A stretch of DNA of 46,869 nucleotides from JACRPI01 sp964385055. GTDB taxonomy: Archaea > Nanobdellota > Nanobdellia > Woesearchaeales > DSVV01. Below, one piece after another: positions 40,709 through 46,869 of this stretch. The notes under the pieces were generated by a model. That model was given only the letters and a program-made list of their open reading frames with translations. It searched no databases and was not told where the DNA came from. The position numbers and the translations under genes are program-made. Where the stretch lies: positions 1 to 46,869 of the forward strand of contig CAYLMH010000007.1 in the NCBI GenBank assembly GCA_964385055.1, read 5' to 3'. Each line of letters begins with the position of its first letter. Within the stretch, counting starts at the first letter, position 1.

Positions 40709-40903
40709 ATGGGACAACAGGAAGTCTACAACTTTTTGAAGGAAAATAAGAACAAATGGTTCACCTCTAAACAGATCAGCGAAAGCATTGACGTTTCTAT
40801 TGGCTCAGTCACGATGAGTTTGAAAAAACTCAGAAAAAGTCAATTAGTAAAATACAAAAATACAGGCAAACGAAACGAGTTCAAATATATGTTCAAACCG
40901 TAA
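40709..40903 (+). CDS. Small winged-helix DNA-binding protein
   Basis: 64 residues. A single helix-turn-helix with wing: VYNFLKENKNKWFTSKQIS, SIGSVTMSLKKLRKSQLV, then KYKNTGKRNEFKYMF as the wing. MarR/ArsR-like size-minimised regulator. TATA CTTATATAG centred near 40683 is 26 nt from the ATG (leaderless). It could autoregulate or control a neighbour; target unknown. Confidence 0.8.
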   Translation: MGQQEVYNFLKENKNKWFTSKQISESIDVSIGSVTMSLKKLRKSQLVKYKNTGKRNEFKYMFKP

Positions 40904-40987
40904 AGGTTCTTCTTTTTTCTTGAACTCCTATTGAATGTGTGTATACAAATTCTCGATTTTTTAAGATACGGGCTGCCAGGGGGCTAA

Positions 40988-41182
40988 AGGATTAAAATTT
41001 CAGAAATGAGTTTATTTCATGACATCGACCTTGCATTCATGACTGTTGGTGGAACTTATACCATGACTGCATCTGAGGCTGTTGAAGCAGTGCTTTCTTT
41101 TCACCCGAAAAGAGCCATACATACTCATTATGGTCCTATTGTCGGACAGGTGCAGGAGCAATTACTTTTTGTGAAGAAGTGA
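40988..41182 (+). pseudogene. Remnant of a UlaG-like metallo-beta-lactamase-fold hydrolase
   Basis: The frame from 40988 (after a stop at 40985) reads RIKISEM, then HDIDLAFMTVGGTYTMTASEAVEAV and KRAIHTHYGPIVGQ, ending at a TGA. This is the C-terminal quarter of MBL-fold hydrolases whose usual text is 'iDvAllPvGGtYTMt..EA.eav..ikPk..IpmHYg'. The N-terminal metal-binding HxHxDH part is missing, so the piece cannot be an active enzyme. With 40904-40987 (no gene seen) and 41183-41299 (only a TATA box) it fills a 396-nt gap. Confidence 0.75.
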
Positions 41183-41299
41183 CTAGCCACAAAATCAAAG
41201 GTGATGTAATGAAACTTTTTCTTGACTGTAGTCATTATTGAATGGTAAAAAGGAGAAAATTTATAAACTTGGCTGTTTTCTTCTCCCTTGGGATTCACA

Positions 41300-41647
41300 A
41301 TGCGTATAGAACTTTCCAATGAAGATAAATATAGAAAAGCAATGTATAAAGCACAAGCAGGCGTAGATCGTGTTCTTGGTCCATCTGATCTCGATGACCT
41401 TATTTTTGGTTTTGGTGGAGTAATTATTCATGGCATTGCAGCACAAGCGTATATTCCATTGGATGTTTATGTTCAAGATAGGTTAAGACCTCAAGCGCAA
41501 TATAACGAGAATGTCGCAGCTGGTATGTCTCCTCTTCGGGCAGGAGTTCAAACCACCTTTTCCTGTCTTGCAGATGTTGTAGTGACTGCTGGAGTAAAAA
41601 CTCTTTACGTTGCCCATCAAATTAGTGAAGCTGTTTCGAAGAAGTAG
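41300..41647 (+). CDS. Unknown protein
   Basis: 115 residues from ATG 41300 (TTG 41288 is also in frame). TATA AATTTATAAAC at 41259-41269. The middle has a Gly-rich, weakly hydrophobic segment (LIFGFGGVIIHGIAAQAYIPL) and a second one (TTFSCLADVVVTAGVKTLYVAHQI), perhaps membrane-associating. No family recognised. Promoter and composition support a real gene. Confidence 0.65.
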   Translation: MRIELSNEDKYRKAMYKAQAGVDRVLGPSDLDDLIFGFGGVIIHGIAAQAYIPLDVYVQDRLRPQAQYNENVAAGMSPLRAGVQTTFSCLADVVVTAGVKTLYVAHQISEAVSKK

Positions 41648-41732
41648 ATTTCTAAACAGTTCTCTTCTTTCTTTTATATTTTTTTGGAATATGAATTAGG
41701 ATTCATATTTTTCGATTTTCACAAGAGGTGAC

Positions 41733-42053
41733 TTAATATGTACGTTTTTTTACTTTATACCCTATTCTTGTAATTTTCTTGCAAACTTTGCACGTATAGC
41801 TAATTGTTTTCCCTGTTGTTCTCACTGTGTAATTTTTTCCAGGGATGAAGAATGTATTACACTGTTTGCAGAACTGTCTTTTGAGTTCTCTTGGAATTCT
41901 AACTTTTGCTTTTGCCGCAAGTTTTCTCGCGAGAAAGACATATCTCGACGCGGAAGATGGATCTGTGATTCGCACTTCATGCGCTTCGTTAAAGAGATGC
42001 CGAATTCGCGATTCGATTTGCGATTGATGTCTTTTTTTGTAATCTTTGGCCAT
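41733..42053 (-). CDS. rnp4: Ribonuclease P protein component 4 (Rpp21)
   Basis: 106 residues. Protein subunit of archaeal RNase P, which trims the 5' ends of pre-tRNA. Helical N-terminus (ARKLAAKAKVRIPRELKRQF) and zinc ribbon CKQC...CKVC with four Cys; ends in basic KVKKRTY. TATA-like TATTAATAAG centred near 42083 gives a nearly leaderless mRNA. Length is typical. Confidence 0.93.
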   Translation of the reverse strand: MAKDYKKRHQSQIESRIRHLFNEAHEVRITDPSSASRYVFLARKLAAKAKVRIPRELKRQFCKQCNTFFIPGKNYTVRTTGKTISYTCKVCKKITRIGYKVKKRTY

Positions 42054-42090
42054 GATGGTGAAATAATTTCTTTACTTATTAATACTTTGC

Positions 42091-42242
42091 CATCCCGCCG
42101 CAGCAGGTGGCCTACGGACAAAATTCTTTAAATTTTGTCCTACGCGACACCCCGAGGGGGCCACGGAAAATCCTTAGATTTTCCTAGTCGCGTTCGCTAT
42201 GCTCGCGACTTCCCCCGTCGCGTCGGCGCCTGCGGCGGGATG
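42091..42242. other. GC-rich multi-stem element
   Basis: Closing stem CATCCCGCCGCAG (42091-42103) with CTGCGGCGGGATG (42230-42242), 13 bp perfect. Inside: GGACAAAATT / AATTTTGTCC (42116-42140), GGAAAATC / GATTTTCC (42165-42184), AGTCGCG / CGCGACT (42186-42210), and G5/C5 tracts that can pair. Composition is far more GC-rich than its surroundings. It lies between divergent rnp4 and the RqcH-like gene. No ORF. Confidence 0.75.
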
Positions 42243-42288
42243 AGACTTTTTCACTAATTATATAAAGGAAAGAAGCTGGAAAATATTC

Positions 42289-43077
42289 ATGCAAATTACG
42301 CTCAACTTCACAAAAACTATTCACGAAAACGCTGGCATTTACTTTGACAAAGCAAAAAAAGCAAAGAAAAAACTCGAAGGCGCAAAAAAAGCACTCGAGA
42401 TCAGCAAACAAAAACTCCAAACAGCGCTCCATGAACAACACAAAGTAGAACAAAAAGTTGAAGCACACAAAACAGCTGTCCAAAACGTCCCAAAAAAAGA
42501 ATGGTATGAGAAGTTTCACTGGTTTTACTCTTCTGATGGCTTTTTAGTTATTGGTGGCAGAGACGCAATCACCAACGAACTTGTTATCAAGAAACATACT
42601 GCTCCAAAAGATCTCATATTTCACACGGATTTACAAGGAAGTCCATTCTTTGTCATTAAATCAGAAGGCAAAGAACCTTCTGAACGGACGATAAACGAAA
42701 CTGCGACTGCAACAGCAGTGTACAGCAGAGCATGGAAACTTGGCTTTGTCAACGTCAAAGTTGGCTGGGTCACTCCAGAACAAGTCACCAAAACCGCAAA
42801 AGCAGGAGAATACGTTGAACGCGGCGCGTTTGTGATCACTGGAAAAATGCATTATGTCGATCATGACATGCGATTTGCCTTTGGTGTTCAACAAGGACGG
42901 GTTATTGCAGGACCTTACGCTGCTATCAAAGCGCACGCAGAACATTTTGTTGAGATTGTGCAGGGAGACCAAAAATCAAGCGATCTCGCAAAAACGCTTC
43001 GTTCGCAGTTTAAAGCAGGAACAATTGATGAGATTATCAGGATGCTGCCTGCAGGGAATGTCAAGATTAAGAAGTAG
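42289..43077 (+). CDS. NFACT-R domain protein (truncated RqcH/Rqc2-like)
   Basis: 262 residues. Residues 1-70 are the coiled-coil hairpin of Rqc2/RqcH (ENAGIYFDKAKKAKKKLEGA), followed by the NFACT-R domain: FHWFYSSDGFLVIGGRDA, HTDLQGSPFFVIK, PSERTINETATATAVYSRAW, EYVERGAFVITGK. Full-length RqcH, which recruits tRNA to stalled large subunits, has about 650 residues with an N-terminal NFACT-N domain; here that half is absent, and TATA ATTATATAAAGG centred near 42261 fixes ATG 42289 as the true, leaderless start. It probably binds ribosomes or RNA in quality control. Confidence 0.88.
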   Translation: MQITLNFTKTIHENAGIYFDKAKKAKKKLEGAKKALEISKQKLQTALHEQHKVEQKVEAHKTAVQNVPKKEWYEKFHWFYSSDGFLVIGGRDAITNELVIKKHTAPKDLIFHTDLQGSPFFVIKSEGKEPSERTINETATATAVYSRAWKLGFVNVKVGWVTPEQVTKTAKAGEYVERGAFVITGKMHYVDHDMRFAFGVQQGRVIAGPYAAIKAHAEHFVEIVQGDQKSSDLAKTLRSQFKAGTIDEIIRMLPAGNVKIKK

Positions 43078-43104
43078 ATTTTCACTTATGTACCACTTTC
43101 AAAC

Positions 43105-43228
43105 CCAATTTTGTAGAAAATCACCTTGATTTTGCTTGTGCTCCTCTTTTTCTGACCATCTTTCTCATTATCCTCTTTGAAACGCACAAGCAAAATCAAT
43201 TTATTTCATAGATTTTCCACAAAATTGG
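43105..43228. repeat. Long interrupted inverted repeat
   Basis: Left arm blocks CCAATTTTGT (43105-43114), GAAAATC (43116-43122), TTGATTTTGCTTGTGC (43126-43141). Right arm blocks in reverse complement: GCACAAGCAAAATCAA (43184-43199), GATTTTC (43211-43217), ACAAAATTGG (43219-43228). In all 33 bp pair exactly, with unequal bulges (1, 3 and 11 nt) and a 42-nt T/C-rich loop. Between the RqcH-like gene and nnrD. Confidence 0.75.
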
Positions 43229-43274
43229 ACAAATCCAAAAGCTTAAATATTTCAATGTTCCAAAATTGAACTCT

Positions 43275-44144
43275 ATGAAGTATATTACACGACAAGATGT
43301 TCGAAAATTGAAACTTCCTCAGCGACTTCCCACGTCAAAAAAAGGAGATTTTGGCAAAGTTCTTCTCATTGGCGGAAGTCAGGATTACGTCGGCGCTGTC
43401 GCATTCGCGGGTATCGCTGCACTGCGCAGCGGTGCTGATATTGTCACTGTCGCAGCTCCTACTAAAGTTGCATGGGCGCTAAACGCAGTCGCGCCTGATC
43501 TCATCACCAAAAAATTTGATTGCTTATACTTTGACAAAAAGCATGTCAATGCTGTCGTGAAATTCGCAAAAGATTTTGACGCAGTTCTTATTGGCAACGG
43601 TATTGGACGAAAATCACACCAATTCTGCATTGATGTCATCAAAGAGCTCAGCAAGAAAAATAAGCCGCTTGTTATTGATGCTGACGCGATCAAAGCAATC
43701 AGTTTGAAAGAAGCAAAAAACTCCATCTTAACGCCCCATAAACGCGAATTTCAGATGCTTCTTGAAAATACACACATTCGAAAACTCCAATTGAATAAAT
43801 ATATTGGATCGAATATCATTATTCTCAAAGGCAATGTAGACATGATTTACGCACACGGCAAAATTGCGTACAATAAGACCGGCAATCCTGCAATGACTGT
43901 CGGCGGCACAGGAGATATTCTCGCTGGCTTAGCTGTTGGCTTTTACGCGCAGACAAAAGATGCGTTTCACAGCGCAATTGCTGCCGCATACATTAACGGC
44001 CTCTGCGGTGACGTGGTCAAAGGAGAAATAGGACATGCAGGACTTGTCGCGAGCGATATGCTCAAGAAGATTGGTCTTGTTGTTGAAGATACTTTCTATG
44101 GCACTGGAAAAGAAGTAAAAAGCAAAGAAGGCTTACACAAATAA
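43275..44144 (+). CDS. nnrD: ADP-dependent NAD(P)H-hydrate dehydratase
   Basis: 289 residues from ATG 43275, chosen because TATA CTTAAATATT centred near 43247 gives a leaderless start; TTG 43266 is in frame but upstream of the predicted site. Repairs hydrated NAD(P)H. Ribokinase-like fold: GDFGKVLLIGGSQDYVGA, ILTPHKREF, NPAMTVGGTGDILAGL (the catalytic GTGD). The epimerase half (NnrE), often fused, is absent here. Length fits the single-domain form. Confidence 0.92.
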   Translation: MKYITRQDVRKLKLPQRLPTSKKGDFGKVLLIGGSQDYVGAVAFAGIAALRSGADIVTVAAPTKVAWALNAVAPDLITKKFDCLYFDKKHVNAVVKFAKDFDAVLIGNGIGRKSHQFCIDVIKELSKKNKPLVIDADAIKAISLKEAKNSILTPHKREFQMLLENTHIRKLQLNKYIGSNIIILKGNVDMIYAHGKIAYNKTGNPAMTVGGTGDILAGLAVGFYAQTKDAFHSAIAAAYINGLCGDVVKGEIGHAGLVASDMLKKIGLVVEDTFYGTGKEVKSKEGLHK

Positions 44145-44181
44145 TGTGATGAATAATAAGAAATAAGAATTGTGCAGACGA

Positions 44182-45936
44182 TTATTTTTTCTTTCCAAAC
44201 TTTCCTTTGAAATATTTTTTATATAACTCGCTGATTTTCCTGACATTATGCCGCTTTTGGCGCTCGCGAAGCACTTTAAGGTGCTCTCCACGCTCTTTGA
44301 AAAATTTCTTTACATTAATTCCATATTTCTTGATAAGCGAAGAAGTATGACCTCCACTCACCATGTGCGGCATCACGACATATGTTGCACCTGATTTGTA
44401 GAGCTTGATTGCGTCTTCAATGTGATTGGAAAGCACAATCACCAACGCATCCTTATTTTGTTCTCGCGCTTTTGCAATGATAATTTCATTCACGCGAATA
44501 TCTGGGATTGTGGAAATCAACATTTTAGTGTTTCCTACATTGAGATCTTCTAATAGCTCGACATCTTCTGCATCACCATACTGACAATTGTATCCTTCTT
44601 TTGTCAAACGTCGCACAATATCCGGATCATAATCAACAATCAAGAATTTTCTGCGGAGTTTCTTAAAGGAATCCAAAAGATCATATCCCATTTTGTTATA
44701 TCCAAAAAGAATAATATCGTACGCTTTTGTCTTTTGCTTTTTTATGCCATCTAGTTTTTTTCCTTTTCTCTCAAATATTCCTAAATACGACTCGAAAATG
44801 CCATATAATTTGTCTGCGTACATAATCATATATGTAGATCCTGCGATGGTAATCATTCCCACCACAGTCACCAGGGACATTATTTCCTGCGGGACGTGCC
44901 CTACTTTAATACCGAGCGCAATCATGATGAAGGTAAACTCGCTGACTTGCGCAACAGAAAGCCCAACTAAGAAACTTGTCTTCTTCGTATAACCGAGCGC
45001 GCCCATAATGATCATCATGATCAATGGATTTCCTACTAAAATAAAAAGCGAGAAAATAACGATGCTGGTGAATGAATATGTAACATTCTCAAAATTCATC
45101 TGCGACCCAATGATTATGAAAAATAAGATAATGAAGAAATCTCTTAATGGTTTCATTCTTGCGCTAATTTCATGACGATATGGTGAAAGCGAAAGCGTCA
45201 CTCCAGCAAGCAATGCCCCAATTTCAAGGGAGAAATTAAGATACCACAAAAACGCCGCAAGAAGCAGGCACCATCCTATGGAGAATAATAACAGGAATTC
45301 TTGTGATTTCGCAACACGGTCGATCAACGCAGGCAAGACATACATGCCGATCACGAATAACAGCGCAAGTATGCCCACTCCTTTGACCAATGTCTCTGTA
45401 AGAATATGCGCAAATGTTCCTCCTCCTGCTGACGAAGAAATAAACATGAGAATGAGAATTGCAATCAAATCTTGGACAAGCAAAAAGCCAATTGTAATTC
45501 TTGCGTATAATCTGTCTAATTCTCCTTTATCTGAGATCAGTTTTAGAATAATAATTGTGCTGCTATTGGTCAGCGCAACCGCGATATAGATTGCAGTAAT
45601 GACGGAAAAACCCAGCACTTTCGCGATAAAAAAACCCGCAATCGCAGTGAATAATAGTTGACCCACTCCTGTGATAATCGAAACTCGTCCTACTTCTCGT
45701 ATAACCTGAGGATTGAGACTTAGACCAACCATAAACAAAAGAAGCGCAACACCTACTTGACCAAATGTGGTGATATCTTCTGAACTTCGAAATAATCCTA
45801 AAAAATACGGACTGACGACGATACCAGTCAGAATATACCCAATAATTAATGGCTGACGAAGAAGACGCATCAATGCCGCAAATCCTATTGCGATGAGTAT
45901 GATAATACTTAATTCAATGAAAACGTTTTCTGCCAT
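44182..45936 (-). CDS. CPA2 monovalent cation/H+ antiporter with TrkA-N domain
   Basis: 584 residues. Twelve or so membrane helices (about 1-375; QPLIIGYILTGIVVSPYFLG, ALTNSSTIIILKLI, LLVQDLIA, SVAQVSEFTFIMIALG) of the KefB/NapA-like CPA2 family, then a Rossmann NAD(H)-binding TrkA-N domain (YDIILFGYNKMGYDLLDSF, CQYGDAEDVELLEDL) and a basic end. It exchanges Na+ or K+ for H+, gated by nucleotide binding. A GGGGCGATC leader precedes ATG 45936; TATA-like TTTTATATGC is centred near 45978. Confidence 0.93.
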   Translation of the reverse strand: MAENVFIELSIIILIAIGFAALMRLLRQPLIIGYILTGIVVSPYFLGLFRSSEDITTFGQVGVALLLFMVGLSLNPQVIREVGRVSIITGVGQLLFTAIAGFFIAKVLGFSVITAIYIAVALTNSSTIIILKLISDKGELDRLYARITIGFLLVQDLIAILILMFISSSAGGGTFAHILTETLVKGVGILALLFVIGMYVLPALIDRVAKSQEFLLLFSIGWCLLLAAFLWYLNFSLEIGALLAGVTLSLSPYRHEISARMKPLRDFFIILFFIIIGSQMNFENVTYSFTSIVIFSLFILVGNPLIMMIIMGALGYTKKTSFLVGLSVAQVSEFTFIMIALGIKVGHVPQEIMSLVTVVGMITIAGSTYMIMYADKLYGIFESYLGIFERKGKKLDGIKKQKTKAYDIILFGYNKMGYDLLDSFKKLRRKFLIVDYDPDIVRRLTKEGYNCQYGDAEDVELLEDLNVGNTKMLISTIPDIRVNEIIIAKAREQNKDALVIVLSNHIEDAIKLYKSGATYVVMPHMVSGGHTSSLIKKYGINVKKFFKERGEHLKVLRERQKRHNVRKISELYKKYFKGKFGKKK

Positions 45937-46027
45937 GATCGCCCCTTTTTGCCTGTTTTTACTACTTCATGCATATAAAACTTTCGAAGTGAAGTTATAT
46001 AAATGGACCCTAATTCTTTAGAGAATA

Positions 46028-46345
46028 ATGAATACCACTGAAATTTCAGCATTACCTGAACAAAAAACACCTGAAATGAGTACGCTGCAGCTTATTACCC
46101 TTCGAAAAAAAGCACACGCAATAGAACCACTTGTTCGCATTGGAAAAGCAGGGCTTGGTCAGACGCTCTTTCAAGAAATTATCAAACAATTAAAGGCGCA
46201 TAAATTAGTGAAAATTAAACTCTTAAGAAATTTTATGGACGATATTCCTATGACCAAACGAGAATTAGGAGAAGAACTTGCTCTCAAGACTGGTTCTACA
46301 CTGATTTCTATTGTAGGGAATACTGTTGTGCTTTGGAGGAAGTAA
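46028..46345 (+). CDS. CRM-domain RNA-binding protein (YhbY-like)
   Basis: 105 residues. CRM domain: LRKKAHAIEPLVRIGKAGLG (with the GKAG loop), IIKQLKAHKLVKIKLL, GNTVVLWRK. YhbY proteins bind pre-ribosomal RNA; in archaea they are stand-alone like this. The first ~17 residues are an extra tail. TATA AGTTATATAAATG centred near 46000 gives a leaderless mRNA. The gene is followed within 2 nt by a strong hairpin. Confidence 0.93.
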   Translation: MNTTEISALPEQKTPEMSTLQLITLRKKAHAIEPLVRIGKAGLGQTLFQEIIKQLKAHKLVKIKLLRNFMDDIPMTKRELGEELALKTGSTLISIVGNTVVLWRK

Positions 46346-46346
46346 A

Positions 46347-46405
46347 AATAATCCCAGACGGCGTATCCCACGTCTAAAGACGTGGGCTTTGCCGTCGGGA
46401 TTATT
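46347..46405. other. Nested hairpin with TAAA loop (1 of 2)
   Basis: Outer stem AATAATCCC-A-GACGGC (46347-46362, one bulge) with GCCGTCGGGATTATT (46391-46405). Inner stem CCCACGTC (46367-46374), loop TAAA, GACGTGGG (46379-46386), followed by CTTT. It starts right after the CRM-gene stop. Same architecture as the next hairpin. Confidence 0.75.
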
Positions 46406-46407
46406 AA

Positions 46408-46469
46408 ACATGTGAACTAACGGCTTCATCCTCGCACTAAAGTGCGAGGCTTTCGCCGAGTTCCCATGT
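46408..46469. other. Nested hairpin with TAAA loop (2 of 2)
   Basis: Outer stem ACATG-T-GAACT-AA-CGGC (46408-46424) with GCCG-AGTTC-C-CATGT (46455-46469). Inner stem CCTCGCAC (46430-46437), loop TAAA, GTGCGAGG (46442-46449), followed by CTTT. Stem sequences differ from hairpin 1 while loop, inner length and CTTT are kept. Confidence 0.72.
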
Positions 46470-46528
46470 AAGACCAAAACGAATTCTTTATATACCTATT
46501 TCTCCAAAAATACTGAAAGAGGGGAAAA

Positions 46529-46869
46529 ATGACATCGAAAGAGATGCTTGAGAAGTTCGGCTTTGACGAAGAAGAAATTGAAGGGGGAATGGACTTCAAA
46601 GGGAACACTATCTATGTCAAGACTGGTTTTCCCAAATCAAAACTCACCTACAAAGTAGTTCATCAAATTTTCAATCAGTCCATAGAAGAGAATTATTTCT
46701 GGACCATGGAATTTCTTCGAACACATGAAGGTTTTAATGAACTCACCAAAATAACTGATATGTTTGGCGCATCAGAACACTCCGCATTTTTTGGTAGCGC
46801 GCAGCAGCGCCTCGGTCTGCAGCAAGATAAAGTCTCGCAATTTCTTGCAACCATCGGAAAAATGGTCAA
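46529..46869 (+). CDS. Unknown protein, 5' part only (runs off window)
   Basis: 113 residues are visible from ATG 46529, with GAGGGG as ribosome site and TATA CTTTATATAC near 46487-46496. Start MTSKEMLEKFGFDEEEIEGG, then ENYFWTMEFLRTHEGFNELT; no signal peptide or membrane helix. No family recognised. The frame is open to the window edge, with no stop. Confidence 0.7.
   Translation, partial: MTSKEMLEKFGFDEEEIEGGMDFKGNTIYVKTGFPKSKLTYKVVHQIFNQSIEENYFWTMEFLRTHEGFNELTKITDMFGASEHSAFFGSAQQRLGLQQDKVSQFLATIGKMV

Noticed and set aside
1..46869. CRISPR array, tRNA or rRNA genes
   Set aside because: No regularly spaced direct repeats and no tRNA or rRNA core sequences were noticed by eye on either strand.

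Overview
The window is an AT-rich stretch of an archaeal chromosome, most likely a DPANN-type archaeon of the Woesearchaeota/Pacearchaeota kind (lineage inferred from gene content and style, not proven). Archaeal markers are an archaeal-form AlaRS, ribosomal proteins S19e, L39e and L31e, RNase P subunit Rpp21, GatE, TrmG10, CDP-archaeol synthase with the archaetidylserine synthase/decarboxylase pair, class III signal-peptide pilins and Endonuclease Q. Promoters fit: many cytosolic genes have a TATA box centred about 26 nt before the start codon, so their mRNAs are probably leaderless, whereas exported or operon-internal genes tend to have a purine-rich Shine-Dalgarno site.

Layout. 1-2.9 kb: the end-truncated alaS and two tiny membrane proteins. 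3.2-4.2 kb: a Nudix hydrolase and an unknown protein. 4.3-12.5 kb: a cell-surface region, with a repetitive secreted protein, a membrane-anchored low-complexity protein, a nucleotidyltransferase with a membrane tail, a class III pilin, and a second pilin-like/large surface protein pair. 12.5-24.4 kb: MscS channel, JAMM-like lipoprotein, twin methyltransferases, gatE, a eukaryotic-type glutamine synthetase (GSII) divergent from an Lrp regulator, adenylate kinase, a glycosyltransferase, a ribosomal cluster, a 2H phosphoesterase, a lone CheY-like receiver and a cupredoxin-like lipoprotein. 24.5-33 kb: Endonuclease Q, PEP synthase, TrmG10, a homocitrate-synthase-like enzyme, an NlpC/P60-like protein and an orphan PEP-synthase N-domain protein. 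33-36.3 kb: an accessory island. 36.3-46.9 kb: pgk, the polar-lipid operon, a DUF192 lipoprotein, an M50 protease, Rpp21, a truncated RqcH-like protein, NAD(P)H-hydrate dehydratase, a CPA2 antiporter and a CRM-domain protein.

The best candidate for an undescribed system is at 33.9-35.7 kb. A helical-repeat protein is translationally coupled to a NADAR-family ADP-ribosyl-glycosidase, and both converge, 9 bp apart, on a protein with the R / S-x-T / E signature of an ADP-ribosyltransferase. This looks like a write/erase ADP-ribosylation module, possibly toxin-antitoxin. Behind it lies a pair of strong hairpins whose loops are complementary over 12 nt.

Non-coding structure is unusually rich. There is a dispersed ~150-nt element in three full copies and one partial copy, with a stem that shows compensatory changes. 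There is a candidate ~113-nt RNA gene with its own TATA box, a UUCG-capped hairpin and a terminator-like end. There are also a GC-rich four-stem element, a 33-bp interrupted inverted repeat, and twin hairpins with TAAA loops that resemble transposon-end structures. No rRNA, tRNA, CRISPR array or intact transposase was seen.
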